Shown here one piece after another: positions 58,240 to 64,000 of a stretch of 64,000 nt of DNA. Position 1 is the first letter of the stretch; every line of letters begins with the position of its first letter. A program made the translations under genes and the position numbers. This DNA is from an uncultured Lachnospiraceae bacterium. Lineage in GTDB: Bacteria; Bacillota; Clostridia; Lachnospirales; Lachnospiraceae. The notes under the pieces were generated by a model. It had not been told where the DNA came from and ran no database searches. It worked only from the letters and a program-made list of their open reading frames with translations. The stretch lies in the NCBI GenBank assembly GCA_910579735.1, contig CAJTUZ010000001.1, positions 324,056 through 388,055 on the forward strand, read 5' to 3'.

Positions 58240-58779
58240 ATGAATAATAATGAGTTCGAGCGGTTTGTCTTGAAGTTCGGAAAGGATATTCTGCGGTTTT
58301 GCCGGATGACGGCTCAAGGGGTAGAAGATGGGGATGAACTGTATCAGGACACGATGCTCAAACTGCTGGAGAAAAGGAAAAGACTGGACTCTATGCAGAA
58401 TACAAAGAGTTACGCTTTATCCACTTCAATTTATCTTTGGAAAAATAAGAAGAAAAAATATGCAAACAGGATGAGGCTGGTTCCGATCGACAGTATGGAT
58501 GAGATGTCTGATGAGGGATATGGGTTTGCTGATTATGATAACGAAGTTTCCCCGGAACGTATTGTATTAAAGCAAAATGAGATAGATATGATTCAGGGAT
58601 TCGTTAAAACCCTGCCGGAGAAGTACAGAATACCAATCTATCTGTATTATTCAGCAGATATGCAGATAAATGAGATATCTAAGATTCTTGGACTGCCGGA
58701 AGGAACCGTCAAAAGCCGGATGCGGAAAGCAAAGAAACAGTTAAAGGAAAAATTGGAGGCGATAGGATATGACAGATGA
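58240..58779 (+). CDS. ECF-type RNA polymerase sigma factor
   Basis: 179 residues. ATG 58240 is chosen because AGGAGG lies 9 bases before it; ATG 58231 is adjacent to that site and the longer frame has none. Region 2 reads VEDGDELYQDTMLKLLEKRK, region 4 IYLYYSADMQINEISKILGL with PEGTVKSRMRKAKKQLKEKL. It overlaps the DUF4179 gene, its probable anti-sigma partner, by 11 bases. Stress or cell-wall control is a general expectation for the class. Confidence 0.9.
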   Translation: MNNNEFERFVLKFGKDILRFCRMTAQGVEDGDELYQDTMLKLLEKRKRLDSMQNTKSYALSTSIYLWKNKKKKYANRMRLVPIDSMDEMSDEGYGFADYDNEVSPERIVLKQNEIDMIQGFVKTLPEKYRIPIYLYYSADMQINEISKILGLPEGTVKSRMRKAKKQLKEKLEAIGYDR

Positions 58780-59950
58780 AAAATTGAATCAAATCTTAAA
58801 GCAGGCCCTTGCTCCTGAAATAAGTGACAGAGAGATCCGGATACATAGAAGGAGGAAGGATAAAATGATGAAATTTGGTAACATAGGAAAAGGTGCAGCG
58901 GCGGCCGCGGCTGCTGCTATAATCGGAATTGGCGGATTGGGATATTTTAATCCGGTACTTGCAGCAAAGATCCCATTGATCGGAAAGATTTTTGAGAAGG
59001 TTGAGGATAATGCCACATATTCGGGAGACTATACGGATAAGAAAACTGTCCTCACAAATGAGGATCATGCGGGAAATTTGGATACATCGGACTATACCGT
59101 ATCTGATCAGGGGATCACACTGACTGCATCAGAAGCCTACTGTGATGGATATTCCATATTCCTTACAGTAAATATTGCATCAGAAGATGCAGATTTTACG
59201 CACATTCCCCAACATTATACCGGTATGAAAGCTGCAGATGACCGGACAGCTGCAGGATTTTATATAGACGGAACATGGAGTGTGGATGGAAGTGCGCCCG
59301 AATGGATCGAAAATACGTTTGATGGACAGGTGATCGACAGCCACACATTTGCGGGTATGCTGAAGATAGATCTTGCAGAGAAACACACGGGCAGCGGCGA
59401 ACTTAACTTAAATGTAAACGGTCTTGGTCATGATGATGACAGGATGCTTGACCGCGAGGAAATAACGGCATCTCACTGGACGGAGGGCAGCTGGAACATT
59501 GTCATTCCGTTTGAGGTAAACGGAACGGATATAAAAACAATAGAAGTGGGTGAGAAGGAGGGGAATATTACGCTTGAAGATGTCGTGGTATCTCCGTATC
59601 AGGTGATCGTTCATACGGCGACACCGGGAGAGCAGAGAGAACTGACAGACGACAGAAGGGAAAAACTGCTTTCAATAGATCCCGATATGACGGATGCGGA
59701 GATGTTTGAACTGCTTGGATGGTCTTATGAACCCTGCTACACAATCTGCTTTGATCAGGATGGGGAAATGCTTTACGCAGATACGGAAATGGCTGGCAGA
59801 GCCGGATTTGCCGTTCAGGGGAAAGAGATAAAAACATTGTATGTCTTTATTTTTGACAATTTTGATGACTGGACGCAGCTGGAGCAGGAAGGAATGAACA
59901 GCAGCGCTGCAGATAAGGCGGTCATTGCCAGGGAAATACATGTAGAATAA
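58769..59950 (+). CDS. DUF4179-type membrane anti-sigma factor
   Basis: 393 residues. Residues 1-33 are a short cytoplasmic part that could bind the sigma factor, then one membrane span (AAAAAAAAIIGIGGLGYFNP) and an extracytoplasmic domain with the DUF4179 start (VLAAKIPLIGKIFEKVEDNA) and the terminal DUF5643-like half (AGRAGFAVQGKEIKTLYVFI). Lachnospiraceae have many such ECF/DUF4179 pairs. Overlap with the sigma gene supports co-regulation. Confidence 0.88.
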   Translation: MTDEKLNQILKQALAPEISDREIRIHRRRKDKMMKFGNIGKGAAAAAAAAIIGIGGLGYFNPVLAAKIPLIGKIFEKVEDNATYSGDYTDKKTVLTNEDHAGNLDTSDYTVSDQGITLTASEAYCDGYSIFLTVNIASEDADFTHIPQHYTGMKAADDRTAAGFYIDGTWSVDGSAPEWIENTFDGQVIDSHTFAGMLKIDLAEKHTGSGELNLNVNGLGHDDDRMLDREEITASHWTEGSWNIVIPFEVNGTDIKTIEVGEKEGNITLEDVVVSPYQVIVHTATPGEQRELTDDRREKLLSIDPDMTDAEMFELLGWSYEPCYTICFDQDGEMLYADTEMAGRAGFAVQGKEIKTLYVFIFDNFDDWTQLEQEGMNSSAADKAVIAREIHVE

Positions 59951-59971
59951 GCGGACAGAAATTCTAAAGGA

Positions 59972-60008
59972 AAGCGTTTGTTGACAGAAAATCAACGGAC
60001 GCTTTTTT
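59972..60008 (+). terminator. terminator after the sigma/anti-sigma operon
   Basis: AAGCGTTTGTTGA (59972-59984) / TCAACGGACGCTT (59992-60004), with two G-T pairs, followed by TTTT. Confidence 0.8.
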
Positions 60009-60068
60009 GTGTGTACATTAATAGGGACGAATTTAAAATTATTTTACATTTTAGAAACATTTTTGCGA

Positions 60069-60074
60069 TATAAT
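60069..60074 (+). promoter_or_regulatory. -10 box before the response regulator gene
   Basis: TATAAT preceded by an AT-rich stretch without a good -35 (TACATT at 18 bp is the best). It lies 30 bases before the TTG start, suggesting dependence on an activator. Confidence 0.5.
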
Positions 60075-60103
60075 TTTTATTATTTGAAAAGGAAGTGTAA
60101 AAG

Positions 60104-60757
60104 TTGGCTGAAATATTAATTGTAGAGGACGAACTGTCTATTAATGAACTGATACGCAGAAATTTAAGTCTTACAGGGCATCATTGTACGCAGGCTTTCG
60201 ATGGATTATCTGCTGTCACCCTGTTGGAGAATGGAAAATTTGATCTGATTGTTCTGGATATTATGCTTCCCGGACTGGACGGTTATCAGGTGTTTGAAAG
60301 AGCTTTTGGAACGCCGACCATTTTCCTGACAGCGAAAAGCGAATTGACCGACAAGCTGAGAGGGCTGGCTATGGGGGCAGATGATTATCTGACAAAACCA
60401 TTTCAGATGCTGGAACTGGCAGCAAGGGTGGAAGCGGTACTGCGGCGGACCAAAAAAGCTGAGTCGGAATTTATGATGGGTGACTTGAAATGCGATTTTG
60501 ACAGACATCAGGTTTTTCTAAATGGAACGGCAGTTGAATGTACCCCTAAAGAATTTGAGCTGTTGGAGGTACTGATTAGAAACCGGAACATTGCTCTTTC
60601 CAGAGAAAGGCTGCTTAACCTGGTATGGGGATATGATTTTGATGGAGGTACCCGTACTGTGGATGTCCATATACAGAGACTGCGCCATAAACTGCATTTG
60701 GAAAATCAGATCAGAACAGTATATAAGCTGGGATACCGATTGGAGGTCCATGAATGA
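60104..60757 (+). CDS. OmpR/PhoB-family response regulator
   Basis: 217 residues starting at TTG 60104 (AAAGGAAG upstream). The receiver (1-115) has the acidic pocket in ILIVEDELSINELIRR, phospho-acceptor D52 in LDIMLPGLDG and K in LTKPFQMLEL; the winged helix (125-217) has CTPKEFELLEVLIRNRNI and TVDVHIQRLRHKLH. It overlaps its histidine kinase by four bases. Targets may include the secreted protein gene downstream. Confidence 0.94.
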   Translation: MAEILIVEDELSINELIRRNLSLTGHHCTQAFDGLSAVTLLENGKFDLIVLDIMLPGLDGYQVFERAFGTPTIFLTAKSELTDKLRGLAMGADDYLTKPFQMLELAARVEAVLRRTKKAESEFMMGDLKCDFDRHQVFLNGTAVECTPKEFELLEVLIRNRNIALSRERLLNLVWGYDFDGGTRTVDVHIQRLRHKLHLENQIRTVYKLGYRLEVHE

Positions 60758-62157
60758 AAAAAAAGATTTTTTTCGTTGCACTGATTCTTTTTATTGTGTT
60801 TCTCAATTCGATGATTCTGATTGTTTCAAACGTTATCCTGAAGGACAAACTTTCTGCTGTCCGGGACAAATGTCTGGCAGAGCATTATGTCATTGCATCC
60901 TCTTTGATTGGAGACATGCAGGCATTGGAGCAGAGGGGAAATCATGTGGAAGAAAATATAGACAACCTGATGCATACGTATTCGCGGTATCTGCAAGGAA
61001 GGGGAAACGGACTCGCAGTGGCTTTTTCGGGGGAATGGATTTACGAAAGCTCTGGGTTTGCATCGGAAGAAAACATGGTTTTTCCGCCGGATACCGGATA
61101 CAGTCAGGAACGGCTTGTTTATATGCAAAATGGAAATCGTCCGTTTCTGTGCGTTTACGGCAGCTTTCCGGCTCCGTGGCAGGATTACGGACTTATGTAT
61201 ACTGGAAATCTGGACGATATCATTCAGTCATGGCGTTATACGAAAAATATTCTTTTTCTTACAGGCGTTGTGGTAATCCTTATGATGTCATTCTTTCTGT
61301 TTCAGTTCCTAAATATTATTTTTCGCCCGTTAAGGCAGATTTCCAGTACATCCGCAAAGATTGCAAATGGAAGTTACGGCAGCAGGATTCCGGTTTATGG
61401 AAAGGATGAGATTTCCGGTGTGGCGCACAATTTTAATCTTATGGCAGAACAGATAGAAAATCAGATCAGACAGCTTAAAGAGGGAGCAGAGCAGAAACAG
61501 CAGTTTATTGACAATTTTTCCCATGAACTGCGAATTCCTTTGACTGCGATTTATGGATATGCAGAATATATCCAAAAAGCGCTTATGTCAGAAGAAGAAC
61601 GCTATGAATGTACGCAGTTTATCATGTCGGAATGCAGCAGGCTCCAAAACATGGCGTATCAGCTTCTTGATATGGCATTGCTTCGCAGGGAGGATATGAA
61701 AGAGAAGAACTGTTCTGTGAAAGAGCTTTTTGCGGAGTCGGAAAAAATTATGTACATGAGGGCAGCAGAAAAGAAAATAAGCCTGACTTATGTTTTGCCC
61801 CAAAATTACATGATCCGGGGAAATATGGAACAGCTTCTAATATTAATGAATAACCTGATTGATAATGCTGTAAAGGCAAGCCGGCAGGAAGATGAAATCT
61901 GCATCTATGCCTATGCGGAGGAATCTGCCGTTGTAGTGGAAGTCGAAGATCATGGAACCGGTATGGAGATAGAGCAGATACCACATATAAAAGAGGCTTT
62001 TTATCGTGTTGATAAAGCCCGAAGCCGCGCCGCCGGCGGGGCGGGGCTTGGACTTGCTATCTGTGAAAGAATTGTACAGATTCATCATGCGGATATGTCA
62101 TTTATTTCTGAACCGGGAGTAGGGACACTTGTGAAACTGTCCTTTCCAGTATCATGA
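60754..62157 (+). CDS. membrane sensor histidine kinase
   Basis: 467 residues. Two membrane spans (FFVALILFIVFLNSMILIVS and NILFLTGVVVILMMSFFLFQ) enclose an extracytoplasmic sensor of about 150 residues. HAMP follows (PLRQISSTSAKIANGSYGSR), then HisKA with H257 in NFSHELRIPLTAIYGY, and HATPase with DHGTGMEIEQ and GAGLGLAICERIVQIHHAD. The second part of the operon with the response regulator. Confidence 0.94.
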   Translation: MKKKIFFVALILFIVFLNSMILIVSNVILKDKLSAVRDKCLAEHYVIASSLIGDMQALEQRGNHVEENIDNLMHTYSRYLQGRGNGLAVAFSGEWIYESSGFASEENMVFPPDTGYSQERLVYMQNGNRPFLCVYGSFPAPWQDYGLMYTGNLDDIIQSWRYTKNILFLTGVVVILMMSFFLFQFLNIIFRPLRQISSTSAKIANGSYGSRIPVYGKDEISGVAHNFNLMAEQIENQIRQLKEGAEQKQQFIDNFSHELRIPLTAIYGYAEYIQKALMSEEERYECTQFIMSECSRLQNMAYQLLDMALLRREDMKEKNCSVKELFAESEKIMYMRAAEKKISLTYVLPQNYMIRGNMEQLLILMNNLIDNAVKASRQEDEICIYAYAEESAVVVEVEDHGTGMEIEQIPHIKEAFYRVDKARSRAAGGAGLGLAICERIVQIHHADMSFISEPGVGTLVKLSFPVS

Positions 62158-62273
62158 AAAATTCTTTATTGAAAAGCGGATTGTTTTACAAGTCTGCAAT
62201 AACATGGATATTTTTTGGATACAGAGAGGTTTTATAGTGTATGTATCAAAACAAATCGGAAAGGAGTTTCACT

Positions 62274-63128
62274 ATGAAAAAGAACGTATTAAAATTGACA
62301 GCGGCAACATTTGCCATTATTGGTGCAGGTATTATCCTTTTTAATTCGGCGGCAGAAATGGCGCTGGCGGCGAACAATGGAAAGGTGGAGAAAGTTCCCA
62401 CCAGTTATCAGGTTTCGGACAGTCTGGAGACGGCGTTGCCGAAGCCTGAAACAAAAGAGGAAGACGGCGGAAAAGTAAACTATTTCGTAAGTATGGACAG
62501 TCTGAATACCGGAACGCCTACGGATACGGATCTGACAATGGAAGAAGCGGCTGAAACAGGAAATCAATATCTGAAGAATATTTATGGACTGGATTTAGAG
62601 GGCGCTTATGTATACATGCACTATAATCCCGGAACCGTAACTTTTCCCCGGGCTTTTTGGGCAGGAGATGTTTTGTTTCAGAAAGAGCAGAAACCTGAAA
62701 GTACAAGATGGACATACATGATAGATGCTGTGACAGGAGAACTCTTTAATATCTGCTATGGCAGACAGTTAGACGTAAGTGTTTCGCTTGCCTATGATCC
62801 CGCATTGGAAAAAGACTATCATCTATATGCAGAACTTGCTCAAAAGAAAACGGAGGAATGTAAGCTGCTGGACAGTCCGGTAGACAGGGTAGAGTACAAT
62901 TGCCAGGGATATTCCGGAAACGATCCGACGATCACAGTGGATGTCATCGCTAAGAACGGTGAAAGTGTCAATATGTCTTTTTCGAGCTATGATCAGACGT
63001 TTTTAGGGTTAATCACAGATACTTCGCGAAGAATATCGGAATCTGCACTGGACAGTCTGGCGGTATCTGTTGAAACAGAAAAAGTCGAGATCGATGGAGT
63101 AACGTGGAAAACGAGCATTGCAGAATAG
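62274..63128 (+). CDS. secreted protein of unknown function
   Basis: 284 residues from ATG 62274 (AAAGGAG upstream). A cleavable-looking signal (LKLTAATFAIIGAGIILFNS, AAEMALAANNG) precedes a domain with two halves (about 80-170 and 180-275): EAAETGNQYLKNIYGLDLEG with WTYMIDAVTGELFNI, a PepSY-like pattern by eye. It follows a two-component system and may report to it or be its target. No enzyme motif is seen. Confidence 0.75.
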   Translation: MKKNVLKLTAATFAIIGAGIILFNSAAEMALAANNGKVEKVPTSYQVSDSLETALPKPETKEEDGGKVNYFVSMDSLNTGTPTDTDLTMEEAAETGNQYLKNIYGLDLEGAYVYMHYNPGTVTFPRAFWAGDVLFQKEQKPESTRWTYMIDAVTGELFNICYGRQLDVSVSLAYDPALEKDYHLYAELAQKKTEECKLLDSPVDRVEYNCQGYSGNDPTITVDVIAKNGESVNMSFSSYDQTFLGLITDTSRRISESALDSLAVSVETEKVEIDGVTWKTSIAE

Positions 63129-63159
63129 CAGATAGACATGAGAATCAGATAGAAATCAT

Positions 63160-63196
63160 AAAGCGTTTGTTGGGAAATACCAATAAACGCTTTTGC
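63160..63196 (+). terminator. terminator after the secreted protein gene
   Basis: AAAGCGTTT (63160-63168) / AAACGCTTT (63185-63193), inner pairs TTGG / CCAA, then TT. Similar in sequence to the terminator at 59972. Confidence 0.75.
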
Positions 63197-63218
63197 ATGC
63201 TGTTGCAATCTTTTTTTG

Positions 63219-63247
63219 TTGGATTAAATCTGCGGGACTGTTATAAT
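63219..63247 (+). promoter_or_regulatory. promoter of the YczE-like gene
   Basis: TTGGAT 63219-63224, 17-bp spacer, TATAAT 63242-63247; 37 bases before ATG 63284. Confidence 0.65.
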
Positions 63248-63283
63248 GAATTAAGAAGGAATATAAAAGAAAGGTGTTTGGTG

Positions 63284-63946
63284 ATGTTAAAAAGGAGTAT
63301 GAAAGAAACGATTGTCCGTGTCGTCATTTTACTTGTGGGACTGACGATCGCTCATTTGGGTGTAACGCTGTTTCTGCTTGCGGATCTGGGAGCGGATCCC
63401 TTTAACGTGTTGGTGCAGGGAGTTTTCAGAATGCTTGCAAAAGTGACGGGATGGGGATTGTTGACACACGGTTATACGCATATCTCCATATGTTTTCTGA
63501 TCATCTTGGCTCTGCTTATCGTTGACCGCAGTTATGTGAAGATCGGAACGATCCTTTGTATGGTATGCGGCGGTCCGATCATCGATTTTTTTACATATCT
63601 GCTCGGTCCTTTGTTTACAGAAGAGAGCGGATTGTGGGTGAAACTGCCGGTGCTTGCCGCCGGATGCGTTATTCTGGCGTTTGGTATGACGATCGTCATA
63701 AAGTCCGATGCGGGAACGGGGCCGAATGATCTGGTCGCGCTGGTGATCAGCGATAAAGCACATGCAAAGTTCAGCATTGTGCGAGTGATTGTGGATGCGT
63801 CTTTTGTTGCTGCGGGATTTTGTCTCGGCGGTGTTTTCGGGATCGGGACGATCATATGCGCCGGCCTGGTAGGGCCGACGGCAGGGATATGTCTTCCTGT
63901 CAGTGAAAAGATCGTGGATAAGGTTCTGGGAGGCGTTCTAAAATAA
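63284..63946 (+). CDS. YczE/YitT-family membrane protein
   Basis: 220 residues with about five hydrophobic segments (VVILLVGLTIAHLGVTLFLL, ISICFLIILALLIV, LPVLAAGCVILAFGMTIVIK and more). GADPFNVLVQGVFRML and KSDAGTGPNDLVALVISDKA are the two repeated loop motifs of the YczE/YyaS group. ATG 63284 follows AAAGGTG; a GTG at 63281 is possible. Transport or sensing role is unknown. Confidence 0.85.
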   Translation: MLKRSMKETIVRVVILLVGLTIAHLGVTLFLLADLGADPFNVLVQGVFRMLAKVTGWGLLTHGYTHISICFLIILALLIVDRSYVKIGTILCMVCGGPIIDFFTYLLGPLFTEESGLWVKLPVLAAGCVILAFGMTIVIKSDAGTGPNDLVALVISDKAHAKFSIVRVIVDASFVAAGFCLGGVFGIGTIICAGLVGPTAGICLPVSEKIVDKVLGGVLK

Positions 63947-63958
63947 GGAGGAATCATT

Positions 63959-64000
63959 GTGAAAAAGAGTACAGTTTATATGTTGGGAATGATCTGTCTC
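63959..64000 (+). CDS. start of a gene cut by the window end
   Basis: GTG 63959 preceded by AGGAGGA. Only MKKSTVYMLGMICL is visible, which could be a signal peptide or membrane start. Confidence 0.6.
   Translation, partial: MKKSTVYMLGMICL

Noticed and set aside
58508..58515. CTGATGAG elsewhere in the window, possible further hammerhead
   Set aside because: It lies within the ECF sigma coding sequence and has no GAAA-stem III-UH partner in reach.
1..64000. CRISPR arrays, rRNA genes and insertion sequences
   Set aside because: No direct-repeat/spacer pattern, no rRNA sequence and no additional transposase besides the phage one were seen.

Overview
The window comes from a chromosome of a low-to-mid GC, spore-forming Bacillota, most likely a member of the Lachnospiraceae. 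Supporting this are clostridial gene neighbours (cysE-cysS-mrnC-rlmB followed by sigH), QueH-type epoxyqueuosine reductase, CoaX-type pantothenate kinase with an ECF S-component, strong AGGAGG ribosome sites with GTG/TTG starts, and an SGN-repeat surface hydrolase. No ribosomal RNA is present, so the genus cannot be fixed.

Left host arm (1-9394): the 3' part of carB, queH, argS, a tRNA-Val/tRNA-Met pair, then a scarred accessory patch (RelB/YafQ-type toxin-antitoxin pair, a decayed copy of the tRNA-Met 3' end, a chimeric TetR/membrane ORF), a GNAT acetyltransferase, a Cof-type HAD phosphatase and the first 230 bases of an NAD-dependent epimerase.

Prophage (9395-39234, 29,840 bp): a complete-looking Mu-like transposable phage inserted in the epimerase gene. 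A 5-bp duplication TTTAC flanks it; removing the element and one TTTAC copy rejoins the epimerase in frame (345 codons plus stop). The left part is a Mu-type programme: leftward repressor, palindromic operators, small early ORFs, DDE transposase, MuB-like ATPase, Gam, GemA/gp16, Mor. The right part is not Mu-like in the tail: holin/endolysin, small and large terminase, portal, MuF minor head protein, scaffold, capsid, connectors, then a siphovirus-type tail (tube protein, frameshifted chaperone pair, tape measure, Dit, Tal, fibres) with no contractile sheath.

The most striking signal is in the early region: two sequences, at 11427-11485 and 12095-12153, each fit the complete type II hammerhead ribozyme core (GAAA, closed stem III, UC cleavage site, closed stem I, CUGAUGA, short stem II). 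They are tandem, same strand, differ in loops but keep stems, and each lies 69-70 nt before a start codon. Double cleavage would release a 668-nt RNA carrying three small ORFs. Second in interest is the MuF head protein, whose C-terminus carries an HEIGH zincin-like domain followed by an overlapping acidic small gene, the layout of a phage-borne MuF polymorphic toxin with an immunity partner.

Right host arm (39240-64000): the rest of the epimerase, an HhH-like hypothetical protein, a leftward three-gene ABC-2 exporter operon behind a leader with two tiny ORFs and two terminators, a CoA-synthesis cluster (ECF S-component, coaX, coaBC), ispF, a receiver protein plus PocR-type hybrid kinase, cysE behind a terminator-bearing leader, cysS, mrnC, rlmB, an SGNH hydrolase, sigH, a lipoprotein, tRNA-Thr, an ECF sigma/DUF4179 pair, a two-component system with a secreted protein, and a YczE/YitT-type membrane protein.
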